The position numbers and the translations under genes were made by a program. A model generated the notes under the pieces. It had not been told where the DNA came from. It ran no database searches and saw nothing but the letters and a program-made list of their open reading frames with translations. Below are positions 9,193 to 18,947 of a stretch of 64,000 nt of DNA, piece by piece. The stretch spans positions 62,001-126,000 of the forward strand of contig JBOGCH010000042.1 in assembly GCA_051656645.1 (NCBI GenBank), given 5' to 3'. The number at the start of each line of letters is the position of its first letter. Positions within the stretch are counted from its first letter, which is position 1. The DNA comes from JBOGCH01 sp051656645 (GTDB taxonomy: Bacteria > Bacteroidota > Bacteroidia > Bacteroidales > Marinifilaceae).

Positions 9193-10566
9193 ATGAATAA
9201 AATAAATAATTTAACACAAGGCACGATTATTCGTGCCTTGTGGATTATAGCCCTACCGCTAATCTCCTCCTCCTTTGTCCAAATGGCATACAATATGACC
9301 GATATGCTGTGGTTAGGAAATTTGGGGAGCGACGCCGTAGCCGCTGTTGGCGCAGCAGGATTCTTTATGTGGTTGGGAAATGCAATTTCCTTATTACCCA
9401 AAACTGCGGCCGAAATTACCGTTTCTCAATGTATTGGTGCATCTGACACAATACGTGCCAAGGAGTATGCAAATCAAAGCACTACTCTGGCATTCATCGT
9501 AGCAACCTGCTACGCCTTTTTTTTACTTCTGTGCGCGGACCAATTGGTAAGCATGTTCCATTTTACTCCGGAAATTGCTACAAATGCTGCCAACTATCTG
9601 CGTATAGTAACTCCCGGCATATTTTTTACCATCAGTAATAACTGTATGAGTGGCATATATAACGGACTAGGCGACAGTAAAACTCCATTTAAAATAGTAG
9701 CAACAGGTCTTGTCGCCAACATCGTTTTGGATCCTATCCTTATTTATGGGGCAGGTATTACCCAAGGTCTAGGTACTGCTGGAGCAGGTATTGCAACCAC
9801 ACTGGCGCAACTTATTGTATTTATCCTATTTATTGTCAGGGTATACAATAAAAAATTCGCTCTCGGGGCATTAACTCGTTTTTCTAAAATTAAGAAATAT
9901 TATACACAGCGTCTTATTCGTTTAGGCGCTCCATTAAGCGTTGAAAACGGACTTTTTGCTTTATTTTCCATGACATTATCCACCCTAGCATCAGGCTGGG
10001 GATATCAAGCAGTTGCCACATTTAGCATTGGCTCACAGATTGAAGCTATATCATGGATGACGGCGGGAGGCTTCTCTACAGCTCTGGCTGCCTTTATGGG
10101 CCAAAACTACGGAGCACGTAATTGGAACCGCATGAATAGAGGATATTATGTAATGATGGCATTTGCCGGTAGCATTGGGCTATTTGCCGCAATACTCTTC
10201 TTTTTCTTCGGTGACAATCTGTTCTGGCTATTTGTAAAGGATGATATCACCATTAACATGGGAGCTACATACATGAAGGTACTTGCTCTATCTCAAGTAT
10301 TTATGGTGTTTGAACTCGTAACCATTGGAGCCTATAACGGGACGGGTAACACCATGCCACCGGCCGTATGGGGAACTATACTTACGGCCATACGCATACC
10401 TATGGCATTAGGGCTTACGCGCTTACCAGCATTAGGAGTCGCGGGTATATGGTGGAGTATAACCATTTCAACTTTCTTAAAAGGAACCATACTCCCTGCT
10501 CTATTCATAAGACTAATGTCTAAAATAAAACTATTATTCATTACAGCCGAAGAAGAAAAGTGTTAA
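9193..10566 (+). CDS. MATE family efflux transporter (NorM-like)
   Basis: 457 residues with about 12 membrane segments in two pseudo-symmetric halves. The N-terminal P-L-I-S-S-S-F-V-Q-M-A-Y-N-M-T-D motif and the matching G-A-P-L-S-V-E-N motif in the second half are typical of the MATE family. These inner-membrane exporters move cationic drugs or metabolites outward using sodium or proton gradients. It lies 10 bp after the aminotransferase stop. Substrate and coupling ion are unknown. Confidence 0.88.
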   Translation: MNKINNLTQGTIIRALWIIALPLISSSFVQMAYNMTDMLWLGNLGSDAVAAVGAAGFFMWLGNAISLLPKTAAEITVSQCIGASDTIRAKEYANQSTTLAFIVATCYAFFLLLCADQLVSMFHFTPEIATNAANYLRIVTPGIFFTISNNCMSGIYNGLGDSKTPFKIVATGLVANIVLDPILIYGAGITQGLGTAGAGIATTLAQLIVFILFIVRVYNKKFALGALTRFSKIKKYYTQRLIRLGAPLSVENGLFALFSMTLSTLASGWGYQAVATFSIGSQIEAISWMTAGGFSTALAAFMGQNYGARNWNRMNRGYYVMMAFAGSIGLFAAILFFFFGDNLFWLFVKDDITINMGATYMKVLALSQVFMVFELVTIGAYNGTGNTMPPAVWGTILTAIRIPMALGLTRLPALGVAGIWWSITISTFLKGTILPALFIRLMSKIKLLFITAEEEKC

Positions 10567-10601
10567 CAGGTCTTATATTAAAGAATTATTTCTCTATTTT
10601 T

Positions 10602-10632
10602 ATTGTCAGTATAAAAAAAAGCAATATATTTG
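10602..10632 (+). promoter_or_regulatory. Bacteroidetes-type promoter for mdh
   Basis: TTG at 10603-10605 (-33), a 19-bp spacer and TATATTTG at 10625-10632 (-7, full consensus). Transcription would start near 10639, about 60 bp before the mdh ATG. Confidence 0.6.
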
Positions 10633-10699
10633 ACCACGTTAAATAAATATTTGAGTTTAGATATAATTTTATTAGTATAACTATAAAAACACTTTAAAA

Positions 10700-11635
10700 A
10701 TGAAAGTAACCGTAGTAGGAGCTGGAAACGTAGGTGCTACTTGCGCACACAGCATTGCAGAAAAAGATTTTATTAAAGAGGTAGTACTTCTTGACATCAA
10801 AGAAGGAGTAGCTGAAGGTAAATCATTAGATATGTGGCAAACTGCCCCTATCAACATGTTTGATACTCGTATCAAAGGTGTAACTAACGATTACGCTGCA
10901 ACTGCTGATTCAGATGTTGTTGTTATTACTTCAGGTCTTCCACGTAAACCGGGAATGAGCCGCGATGATTTAATTTCTGTAAATGCGGGTATCGTTAAAC
11001 AAGTAACTGAAAACATCATTGAGCACTCTCCAAATACAATTATCATCATCGTGTCTAATCCACTTGATGTTATGTGTTATTGCTCATTCCTAGCTGCAAA
11101 AATCGACTCTTCAAGAGTATTCGGTATGGCAGGTATCCTTGATACAGCTCGTTACCGCGCATTCCTTGCAAATGAGTTAAACATATCTCCAAAAGATATC
11201 AACGCTCTTTTATTAGGTGGTCACGGTGATACAATGGTTCCACTTCCTCGTTACACTTCTGTAGGTGGTATCCCTGTAACTGAATTAATCGACGCTGACA
11301 AACTTGACGCAATCATTGAGCGTACTAAAGTTGGTGGTGGTGAGTTAGTGAAATTAATGGGTACTTCTGCATGGTATGCTCCAGGAAACGCTGCTGCACA
11401 AATGGTTGAAGCTATCCTTCTTGACCAACGTCGCGTTCTTCCAGTATGTGCTTTACTTAACGGTGAGTACGGAATGAAAGATATTTACTTAGGAGTTCCT
11501 GTAATTCTTGGTAAAAACGGTATCGAGAAAATCATCGAAATCGACTTGAACGACGATGAGAAGAAATTACTTGAAGATTCAGCTACTGCTGTTAAATCAG
11601 TAATGAACGTTCTTGATGACATGAAAATGTTTTAA
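10700..11635 (+). CDS. mdh: NAD-dependent malate dehydrogenase
   Basis: 311 residues, LDH-like type of malate dehydrogenase. The Rossmann NAD motif G-A-G-N-V-G is at 7-12. The loop L-P-R-K-P-G-M-S-R carries the two substrate arginines (R82, R88); Arg rather than Gln at the first position marks malate over lactate specificity. The catalytic histidine is in G-G-H-G-D (H175). The enzyme interconverts oxaloacetate and malate in the reductive branch leading to succinate. The codon use looks strongly biased (repeated GTA/GGT/ACT codons), as in highly expressed genes. It is monocistronic, with a good promoter and strong terminator. Confidence 0.95.
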   Translation: MKVTVVGAGNVGATCAHSIAEKDFIKEVVLLDIKEGVAEGKSLDMWQTAPINMFDTRIKGVTNDYAATADSDVVVITSGLPRKPGMSRDDLISVNAGIVKQVTENIIEHSPNTIIIIVSNPLDVMCYCSFLAAKIDSSRVFGMAGILDTARYRAFLANELNISPKDINALLLGGHGDTMVPLPRYTSVGGIPVTELIDADKLDAIIERTKVGGGELVKLMGTSAWYAPGNAAAQMVEAILLDQRRVLPVCALLNGEYGMKDIYLGVPVILGKNGIEKIIEIDLNDDEKKLLEDSATAVKSVMNVLDDMKMF

Positions 11636-11651
11636 TTAGAACATAGCATAT

Positions 11652-11684
11652 AAAATAGCCCATCTTTCGATGGGCTATTTTTTT
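11652..11684 (+). terminator. Rho-independent terminator of mdh
   Basis: A 13-bp perfect stem (11652-11664 with 11669-11681, core TAGCCCATC/GATGGGCTA), a TTTC tetraloop and a T tract. Confidence 0.95.
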
Positions 11685-12039
11685 ATCTCAAATAAAGCAA
11701 ATACATGTAACTCCTGTTCATTTCCCGTACGGTCTTAGCTCAATTCTCTTATTACAGACCGAAAAGAATATAAAACTTATCTATTTTACATGTAATTTAC
11801 CAATTACCACGGCTCATCCGGTATTTAGTGGGGATAGGCGATAATCTTTTGCTTATGGAACTAACTGGATAAATTCATAATATTTAGTAGGTACTATTGG
11901 TAGTAATTTAGTCAGGAGAATTAGATACAAGTGCCAGGATTATAATGACTCTTGAAACTTATGTCTTAGGGACAGGCGCAATTTACTATGCATATTTGTA
12001 ATAATAACGACGTTCAGATAAGGTGAATTGAGTTATCTA
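11685..12039. other. Intergenic region with no recognised gene
   Basis: About 355 bp between the mdh terminator and the 3' end of the propeller lipoprotein gene. It holds only a short CGGTCT/AGACCG inverted pair near 11730-11761. I see no reading frame or promoter worth calling. Confidence 0.6.
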
Positions 12040-13209
12040 TCAATCCATCGTAACAAAAATGAGAGATGGTTTGAAATAAGTATCATTATTTGAAAGTATC
12101 GTCATAATTGTATCACTTGTGTTATTTCTCATCTCCTTCCAAAGTTCCAAATGTGCTATATTTTCTTTTATACTCTTTTGATGATAATAGGCATTATCAT
12201 CGATACATAAGATTAATGTATCTTGTTTTATGTAATTGATTTCCGCTGGCATAAAACCAGCAAATAATGATGTTCCATTATATTCTTGATTTGTCCTATT
12301 ATTTTTTAAATAGGTTAATCTAACATTTGCATAGTTATAAGTTAAATGAGTCCATTCTTTGTTTTCGAAATACTTATAGATAGATTGAACATAATTCCCC
12401 TGTTTACTAATTTCTCCTTGCTCTTGTAGTTTTGATTTTAATTCTTGAGTAATAAATTTATCATGAAAATTAATAGCTATAGCTTTATCAATAGTGTCAT
12501 TATGTATTCTATAGATTGTATCACAAAGATTTGGAATAAAATATGTATTGTCACCATTTTCGATAAAACAAAATTCATTCGGTGTAAATACATAATCAGT
12601 ATTAAGTTTTCTATATTTGGATAATGATTGCTCCTCTTTATTGAGAATTTCTAATTCATAGGTTTTCTTAAAAGAATTATTTCTCATTCGAAAGGCCATT
12701 GCTAGATTACCATTATCTAATAATGCAAATGAATACGGCCAATAGTCTCTGAATTTTATTATTTCCTTGAATTCTCCTAAACTACTAAAAACGATAATCT
12801 TTCGTCCCTCTTTGTCAAGAGTATATATATCCTGTGTTATTTTGTCTATAGAGAAGTCATTAATTCCTGATATAAATTCTGATCTACTTCGTCCTATAGT
12901 ACCAAGTTCAAATAAAAACTCTCCATTATGATCAAAAACTAGGAGTTTTTTTAAGTTTTCTTTATCAAGTATATAGATGCGAGTATCATCCATGAATATC
13001 TTTGACGATCTTAATAGATTTTTACTTTGTGGTAAATTCAAGGTTATAACCCGCGATATGTTATAATTATCCTTTGTTATAGATTCTGAAAATATCTGTG
13101 GATTAATGCCTACATCTTCAGTTGTATAGTTTTTTACCTCGCCACCCTTATGGTTTTTAACGCACGAAACCATGAGGAAACATGTACAAAACAAAATTCT
13201 TCTTACCAT
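12040..13209 (-). CDS. 6-bladed beta-propeller lipoprotein
   Basis: 389 residues. The signal peptide ends in a lipobox L-M-V-S-C (C16), so this is probably a surface or periplasmic lipoprotein. From about residue 60 on, repeats such as I-Y-I-L-D-K-E, L-V-F-D-H-N-G-E-F and I-Y-T-L-D-K-E-G-R-K-I-I-V-F show NHL/6-bladed propeller blades, as in the Bacteroidetes family formerly called DUF5128/DUF4934. The ligand and function are unknown. It is on the same strand as two related lipoproteins but separated from them by 339 bp. Similar in type to the gene at 44315. Confidence 0.75.
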   Translation of the reverse strand: MVRRILFCTCFLMVSCVKNHKGGEVKNYTTEDVGINPQIFSESITKDNYNISRVITLNLPQSKNLLRSSKIFMDDTRIYILDKENLKKLLVFDHNGEFLFELGTIGRSRSEFISGINDFSIDKITQDIYTLDKEGRKIIVFSSLGEFKEIIKFRDYWPYSFALLDNGNLAMAFRMRNNSFKKTYELEILNKEEQSLSKYRKLNTDYVFTPNEFCFIENGDNTYFIPNLCDTIYRIHNDTIDKAIAINFHDKFITQELKSKLQEQGEISKQGNYVQSIYKYFENKEWTHLTYNYANVRLTYLKNNRTNQEYNGTSLFAGFMPAEINYIKQDTLILCIDDNAYYHQKSIKENIAHLELWKEMRNNTSDTIMTILSNNDTYFKPSLIFVTMD

Positions 13210-13548
13210 AGCTCTTTATTTATAGATTTATTATGATGTATTTTAAGATATTCGAGTCACTAAGTAAAATTAGATAAAATTTACAATATTAAGCAATATA
13301 TTTCATATATATATAAGCATGTTCATCATGTCATTCATAGGTATATACAGAAATACACATCTATGATAAATTTACGTAATCCCACAGCAAAGCCTGAGAA
13401 TCATAAAATAAACCTACAATTACTAGTCGTAGAAATAGTACAGTGTAACTTAATGAGATTCCATCATTTTAGGAAATAATGTAACTTAGAATAACCCTCT
13501 CGATACATTATAGAACCAATAATATCTTTCGCAAGAAATGAATTTATT
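13210..13548. other. Intergenic region, no recognised gene
   Basis: 339 AT-rich bases between two propeller lipoprotein genes. Presumably holds the promoter of the downstream gene. No clear -33/-7 pair and no hairpin of note. Confidence 0.5.
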
Positions 13549-14781
13549 TTACTTAACATGCAATATTCCTACTATCTCATTCGCTTCATAATCTAGGGCA
13601 TCTGCCATTCTTTTAAATGATTGTCCCAACACAGATGTATAAGCATCTTCTCCTCGGTTTTGTACCATATCCTTAACCTTTACAGCAGAAATAAAGCCAT
13701 ACTTGATGGATGATTCGCATTGAGATGAATTTTTAAAAGGAAAAGTAACACCATTATCTAAATCATTACTATAATCCCCAATAATCATCTTTGTCGTATT
13801 ATCAATCTTGGAATAGATCAGTATTCTAGAAGGCTCGTAATTCTTAGTTGGATCTGGTAAGGACCAGGGGAAAAGTGAAGTAATAATCTCCTCCGAAGTT
13901 TCTACAACATCGCGAACAAACCACTTTATCATCTGTCTTCTACTTAATTCTTGCTCTTTGGTAATTTTTAGTTTTCCTATATCTAAAATCCCGATAGGAC
14001 GCACTTGTAAATTTGTATCAATATTGTAGATGGTATCTGTAAGACAATCGTAATAGCGAATATCATCTTTGTACCGCCAATAGGCATTTTTATTTATTCT
14101 ACAATAAGTAGAATACTTTATACAGTGTTCATTCTTCTCGGGATCTTCCATATTGATTAAAGCCGAAGAGCGACGCTTACTCACAACCTCTTTTGTATTC
14201 AAATCAATAATCGCATAATCACAATAATTCTCTATAAACATCTGATTGTCTCCAATGAACAGATGATTGTCTCCTAATATATGCATAATGGGGTATCCTA
14301 TAGGTTCAAAATCAATATGTCCTTTGTATTTCCGATCATAACCAACTACATATATCTTCTTCTTCGATGCTTCGATTACGTACACCTCCCTACGTGCATC
14401 ACTTGCTGTAAGATATTCAGGGTAAAGATATTCATTATTGGCTCTTCCTTTTTGCATCAGGTCTCCAATATATTTACCATCCTTTCGATTAAAGAGCTTC
14501 ATATCGGCAATGACAATACTATCGGTCAACGTATGTAGCATTATTCCAAACTTATCTTCTCCTATCAAGCTTTTGCTACTTGTTTCAAGAGTCAGATATT
14601 CAATCGATGTTGCAAACGATGAGTAGGGTTTATCCCCTTTTTGAGCTTTATCCATGATGCCCTGACACTCAATAGAGTACCACTCAGGCGTCATGACGTC
14701 AGAAACTTCCTGAGTTTTTTGAGAACCATCTTTACAAGATACAAGTAAGATTAAAACACTTAAAGTAAGAAAATTCTTCAT
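13549..14781 (-). CDS. Beta-propeller-type lipoprotein, tandem copy 2
   Basis: 410 residues with lipobox L-L-V-S-C (C16). Nearly the whole length aligns with the gene just upstream (14814-16025): both share K-D-G-S-Q-K-T-Q-E-V-S-D after the lipid cysteine, K-P-Y-S-S-F-A-T-S-I-E-Y-L, I-V-I-A-D-M-K-L-F-N-R-K, and V-R-P-I-G-I-L-D. This is a recent tandem duplication. The fold is probably the Bacteroidetes 6-bladed propeller. It starts 32 bp after the stop of its paralogue, so both are likely on one transcript. The function is unknown. Confidence 0.7.
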   Translation of the reverse strand: MKNFLTLSVLILLVSCKDGSQKTQEVSDVMTPEWYSIECQGIMDKAQKGDKPYSSFATSIEYLTLETSSKSLIGEDKFGIMLHTLTDSIVIADMKLFNRKDGKYIGDLMQKGRANNEYLYPEYLTASDARREVYVIEASKKKIYVVGYDRKYKGHIDFEPIGYPIMHILGDNHLFIGDNQMFIENYCDYAIIDLNTKEVVSKRRSSALINMEDPEKNEHCIKYSTYCRINKNAYWRYKDDIRYYDCLTDTIYNIDTNLQVRPIGILDIGKLKITKEQELSRRQMIKWFVRDVVETSEEIITSLFPWSLPDPTKNYEPSRILIYSKIDNTTKMIIGDYSNDLDNGVTFPFKNSSQCESSIKYGFISAVKVKDMVQNRGEDAYTSVLGQSFKRMADALDYEANEIVGILHVK

Positions 14782-14813
14782 ACGTTTATAGTTTGTTTTT
14801 AAGTTCCATCAGT

Positions 14814-16025
14814 TTACTTCACTTGCAATATACCTATTACGTCATTTGCTTCATAATCTATAGAGTCAGCCATTCTTTTAAAAGCTTGTCCCAATTCAGA
14901 TGTATAAGCATCTTCTCCTCGTATTTCCACCATTTCCTTAATCGGCCCGGGAGAAATAAAGCCGTATTTAATAGATGATTTACTTTGAGATGTATTTCCA
15001 AAATTAAAAGTGACGCCATTATCTAGATCGTTACGATAATTCCCAATAATTACACTTGTTGTGTTATCAATCTTGGAATAAATAAGTAGGCGAACAGGCT
15101 CATCTATTGAAAAGGTAATCAGGGAAGTAATAATCTCATCCGAAGTTTCCATAACACGGGAAACTATCCATTGTATCTTTTTCTGTTTGTTTAACTTCTG
15201 TTCCTGGGTAACTTTTAGTTTCCCCATATCTAAAATCCCAATAGGACGCACTTGCAAATTGGTATCGATACTGAAGATGGTATCTGTAAGACTATCGTAA
15301 TAGCGAATATCATCTTTGTACCGCCAATAGGCATTATGATTTATCCTACCGTAAGCACCATACTTGATACAGTACTCATTATTCTCTGGATCTTTATCCA
15401 ATAAGGCCGAAGAGCGGCGTCTACTCACAACCTCTCTTGTATTCAAGTCAATAATCGCATAATCACTATAATCCTCTTGAAAACGCTGATCGTCTGCTAC
15501 AAACAGATGATTGTCTCCTAATACATGTATGGTAGGAAATCCACGCGATTCATCAAAATCAATATGCCCTTTGTATTTCCGATCATAGCCAACTATATGT
15601 ATCTTCTTCTTCGATGTTTCGATAATGTACACCTCCCTGCGTGTGTCATTGGCTGCAGTAAAACTAGGGTATAGATACTCATTATTGGCTTTTCCTCTTT
15701 GCATCAAGTCACCAATATATTTACCACCCTTTCGATTAAAGAGCTTCATATCGGCAATGACAATACTATCGGTCAATGTATGCAGAATCATGCCTCGCTG
15801 AATAGCTCCAACCAAGCTTTTGCTACTTGTTTCAAGAGGCAGATATTCAATCGATGTTGCAAACGATGAGTAGGGTTTATCCCCTTCTTTGGCTTTATTC
15901 ATGATGCCTTGACACTCTATGAAGTACCACTCTGGCATCATAGAATCAGAAACTTCCTGTGTTTTTTGAGAACCATCTTTACAAGATGCGAGTAAGATTA
16001 AGATTAAAATAAGAAAATTCTTCAT
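14814..16025 (-). CDS. Beta-propeller-type lipoprotein, tandem copy 1
   Basis: 403 residues with lipobox L-L-A-S-C (C15). Close paralogue of the following gene (see there), with small indels, for example a shorter stretch after T-S-L-I where copy 2 has extra Ser-Leu-Pro-Asp residues. It comes first in the two-gene unit. A long gap with a strong hairpin lies upstream. It is probably anchored to the outer or inner membrane and exposed to the periplasm or outside; the ligand is unknown. Confidence 0.7.
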   Translation of the reverse strand: MKNFLILILILLASCKDGSQKTQEVSDSMMPEWYFIECQGIMNKAKEGDKPYSSFATSIEYLPLETSSKSLVGAIQRGMILHTLTDSIVIADMKLFNRKGGKYIGDLMQRGKANNEYLYPSFTAANDTRREVYIIETSKKKIHIVGYDRKYKGHIDFDESRGFPTIHVLGDNHLFVADDQRFQEDYSDYAIIDLNTREVVSRRRSSALLDKDPENNEYCIKYGAYGRINHNAYWRYKDDIRYYDSLTDTIFSIDTNLQVRPIGILDMGKLKVTQEQKLNKQKKIQWIVSRVMETSDEIITSLITFSIDEPVRLLIYSKIDNTTSVIIGNYRNDLDNGVTFNFGNTSQSKSSIKYGFISPGPIKEMVEIRGEDAYTSELGQAFKRMADSIDYEANDVIGILQVK

Positions 16026-16875
16026 ACGTGTATAATTTGTTTTTAAGTTGTAGTATGGAACTCATGTGCATAAGCATACAATTGGCCACATCATTATTAC
16101 AATAACAACACAAGCTGTCGGTTATGCATTTATATCAACGAGCAGCGATTACTCACGTCCCATTGATATTTGTCTTCTTTCAATAACCTGACATAACGTA
16201 ACTTTCTCTCCAATTGAATATTTCTCTATTACTAAAATAGATTCTATTTATATTCTTAATATTAGAAGAAGACTCTCTGTCCTTATCTATAGAAGTTTAT
16301 AACGTGTAATTTATATGAATAATTGTTTAAAACAAAGTATTAATATCATATAATTTACTTATTCATCTGTCATCTATCCTATTGCGCATAAACAAGCAAT
16401 AGTGAACCTTATTATTAGTTCGCATCCTACTAAATTATATTGTACTATTACTTCCAGGAAATAGTAAGCTTATTCGTATCTTCTCCACTCCCGCTCCGCA
16501 TCCTCCTTACCCCCACATAACCTCCGCCTTATATCCTCCTTACTTCCCCCTTACCCTAAAGGGAGATAAGGAAGGGGTAAGGAGGATATTATGTAGGACT
16601 ATTATAAATACAGACCGGCTGTAGAGCAACTCATTATTTATCAGAGATTGCTTAACTAGGTTCACGGAATAACCGCTATCAATAGATTGGGAAATACCAT
16701 ACTCTGTCAAAGCAAACGGACTCTACCGGTAATATTCCGGAAACACTCATTTCTAATTCTTATGGTTGAAATTATGGTTATAACAAAGCTAGGAAAACAA
16801 AAATTCCTAGGGGCTTTCTGTATTTAAAATCTTTTAATCTACTCTTAGGCGCAGACACCAAAACTAGAGTTACAT
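16026..16875. other. 850-bp intergenic region with a purine/pyrimidine hairpin
   Basis: No reading frame of convincing quality. The main structure is the long hairpin at 16531-16589, preceded by a direct repeat of its arm (TCCTCCTTAC at 16501-16510 and 16534-16543). The rest is plain AT-rich sequence, presumably including the promoter of the lipoprotein pair. Confidence 0.6.
16531..16589. repeat. Long hairpin with pyrimidine and purine arms
   Basis: The outer stem is 13 bp and perfect (ATATCCTCCTTAC at 16531-16543 with 16577-16589). It is followed inward by CCTTA/TAAGG (16549-16553 with 16567-16571). One strand is almost all pyrimidine on the left arm. It lacks a flanking T tract and sits far from any stop codon, so it is not a plain terminator. 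A second element at 49201-49300 has the same ATCCTC...GAGGAT ends. Confidence 0.7.
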
Positions 16876-17538
16876 CTATATTTGCAAATCAATTTGTTCT
16901 CCTAAGAAATAGGGATCTCTTTCAGACCAAAGATCGAGGAACATCTTTACCCGTGCTAACTTTTCTCTCAATTGAACTTTAATCCCACGGTGCTTGTCAA
17001 GATCCCGGGCATGATATCCCCAGGCATTCAGCCCGTTCCAATGTGCAATATACACTGCTCTGTCGCAATGAAACTTTTGTGAAACAACGATAAAACTGTC
17101 CTGATTAAAAATATGTTTCATCCTGAGTATTGAATCGTAAGTATTGAAGCCTGCATAATCAAGACTTATATAATTGAATGGAATCCCACGTTTTATCAGA
17201 TCATCCCTCATATCTTGCGGTTCATTGTAATCCTTTCGTGAATTATCACCACTAATTACAATATGCTTTATTTTGTTTGTATTAAAAAGCTCGATAGTAG
17301 CATCTATACGATATTGATAGTATGGATTTACTGCACCTGATTTCAGATGTTTTGCTGTTCCAAGTAGTAATACAACCTGACTTTCTGCAATATATGTGTT
17401 TGAAAGTATATCAGTTTTATCAATCACCCTTTCGTTTGCAACTTTCTTAATCCGCTTATCTGCAACAAAAATGGCAATACCACCTAAAAGACTTCCTACA
17501 AAAACGAGATAAAGTATGATTTGAGCTTTTTTATTCAT
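16876..17538 (-). CDS. SanA/YdcF-like DUF218 membrane protein
   Basis: 220 residues with one N-terminal membrane segment (about 6-25) and a DUF218 domain outside the membrane. The family motifs are present: V-V-L-L-L-G-T-A near 55-62, a Y-x-x-R-I-D-A-T segment, I-V-I-S-G-D-N (about 92-98), and F-I-V-V-S-Q-K-F-H-C-x-R-A (about 146-158). It resembles SanA, which affects envelope permeability to vancomycin in enterobacteria. The biochemical role is unclear. It follows the GH43 gene by 187 bp and may be a separate transcript. Confidence 0.8.
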   Translation of the reverse strand: MNKKAQIILYLVFVGSLLGGIAIFVADKRIKKVANERVIDKTDILSNTYIAESQVVLLLGTAKHLKSGAVNPYYQYRIDATIELFNTNKIKHIVISGDNSRKDYNEPQDMRDDLIKRGIPFNYISLDYAGFNTYDSILRMKHIFNQDSFIVVSQKFHCDRAVYIAHWNGLNAWGYHARDLDKHRGIKVQLREKLARVKMFLDLWSERDPYFLGEQIDLQI

Positions 17539-17725
17539 TGATCTTTCTTTGAATTAACGGTTAGGTAACGTGTTGGAAATAGAGAAAAAATAGTATTTAA
17601 CAAAGTATCTGATAAAAAAGCGATTCTGTATTTTCTGAAATACGAAATCAAAAAGCATATTAAACCAAATTAGAAGCGAACTTGTTTACTTCATTAGATG
17701 ATAAACAGGGCATCAAGGATTAGTA

Positions 17726-18886
17726 TTACTTTTCAAAAAAATCTATCTTCCAACTCTCCATCCATTCAATATAGGGAACACCTTCTTTAAACTGAATAGG
17801 TAACCATACATGTCGGCTATCACTTGGTTGCTTAGGACGCCAAATATCAGCCATGAAAACAAAAGCATCTTTTTTTCCTTCTATGGGTAAGATATAGGTT
17901 CCTTGACCTCCAAAAGTCACTTCCGCATTCGTTCCCACACATGGGTTGTCATGTTTTTTCCAGGGTCCCCATATTGATGATGATGAATATAATCGTGCTG
18001 CATTAGGAGCCCAACCTGTACAACCGGATGTAATGAGCCAATAGGTACTGTCTTTTTTAAAGATTACCGGAGCCTCGTTTAGTCCTGCCGGATCCATGCG
18101 CACATAGTTTCCTGTATGTGAAAGATAATCATCGCTAAGTTCGGCAATATGTAGCGTAAGATTCTCTTCTGAAGAGAAAATATGATAGGCTTTACCATCG
18201 TCATCAACAAAAACAGTCATGTCACGTGACATTTGACCACCAGCTAAATCTCTCTTTATATACAAACCTTTGTCTACAGCACTACGCCATGAAGGTGTCC
18301 ACCATTTTTTATAATTTTCGGCATTCAAGGTGTCCATCATAGCAACGTCTTCGCTATTCATATTTGCTGGTAATTTTCCGGGATTGACACGTCCTGAATG
18401 GACAAACTGATAAGGTCCGGTTGGATTATCGCTTACAGCTACTGCAGCACGGGCAGTAGTATATCCCTTATCCTTTAGCTCCAGGTGAAACCACATAACG
18501 AATTTCTTGGTTTGCGCATTGTAAATTACCTTAGGACGCTCTAAAATACATCCTTTAGCAACATCACTTGTAGTATCATTAACTACGGCAAACGCAACAC
18601 TTTCACTATTCCAATCGGTCAAATTCTTTGAAGTATAACATCCTACCCCAACCATTGCTTTATTTGTTGTATCACATTTATGCTCACCAAACCAGTAATA
18701 GGTTCCTTTATGATAAAGGACTCCACCTCCGTGGGCATTAATATGCTCTCCTTTATTATCCATCCATAGTTGACCCGGATTAATTGATTTTAAAGGTTGA
18801 TTACAACATCCTCTAATAGCTAAAAGAGCAATTCCTATTCCCCATAATACTTTTATCATTTGACACTTCATCTTTATATTAAACAT
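17726..18886 (-). CDS. Glycoside hydrolase family 43-like secreted enzyme
   Basis: 386 residues from the ATG at 18884-18886. The frame runs up to a GTG at 18892, but a near-perfect Shine-Dalgarno sequence sits directly before the ATG. The signal region ends near G-C-C (a lipoprotein is possible, though Arg at -3 makes the lipobox poor). The five-bladed GH43 fold is suggested by H-A-H-G-G-G-V-L-Y-H-K-G-T-Y-Y-W-F-G-E near the N-terminus, S-K-N-L-T-D-W, and N-E-A-P-V-I-F-K-K-D, whose Glu is the likely acid. GH43 enzymes cleave arabinose-, xylose- or galactose-type linkages; the substrate here is not known. It is 61 bp downstream of an M60 peptidase gene, probably in one operon. Confidence 0.75.
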   Translation of the reverse strand: MFNIKMKCQMIKVLWGIGIALLAIRGCCNQPLKSINPGQLWMDNKGEHINAHGGGVLYHKGTYYWFGEHKCDTTNKAMVGVGCYTSKNLTDWNSESVAFAVVNDTTSDVAKGCILERPKVIYNAQTKKFVMWFHLELKDKGYTTARAAVAVSDNPTGPYQFVHSGRVNPGKLPANMNSEDVAMMDTLNAENYKKWWTPSWRSAVDKGLYIKRDLAGGQMSRDMTVFVDDDGKAYHIFSSEENLTLHIAELSDDYLSHTGNYVRMDPAGLNEAPVIFKKDSTYWLITSGCTGWAPNAARLYSSSSIWGPWKKHDNPCVGTNAEVTFGGQGTYILPIEGKKDAFVFMADIWRPKQPSDSRHVWLPIQFKEGVPYIEWMESWKIDFFEK

Positions 18887-18889
18887 TAT

Positions 18890-18899
18890 CACCTCCTTT
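18890..18899 (-). promoter_or_regulatory. Unusually strong ribosome binding site for the GH43 gene
   Basis: The minus strand reads AAAGGAGGTG, almost fully complementary to the 16S 3' end, with five bases between GGAGG and the ATG at 18886. Such strong sites are rare in Bacteroidetes, and this one fixes the start. Confidence 0.75.
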
Positions 18900-18947
18900 A
18901 TATTATTATTTATAAGGGAGTTGATCTTTATTTTTCATTCACCCTAT

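Noticed and set aside
16501..16589. Repeated CCTCCTTAC units as a CRISPR array
   Set aside because: Too few and too short units, no regular spacers and no cas genes.
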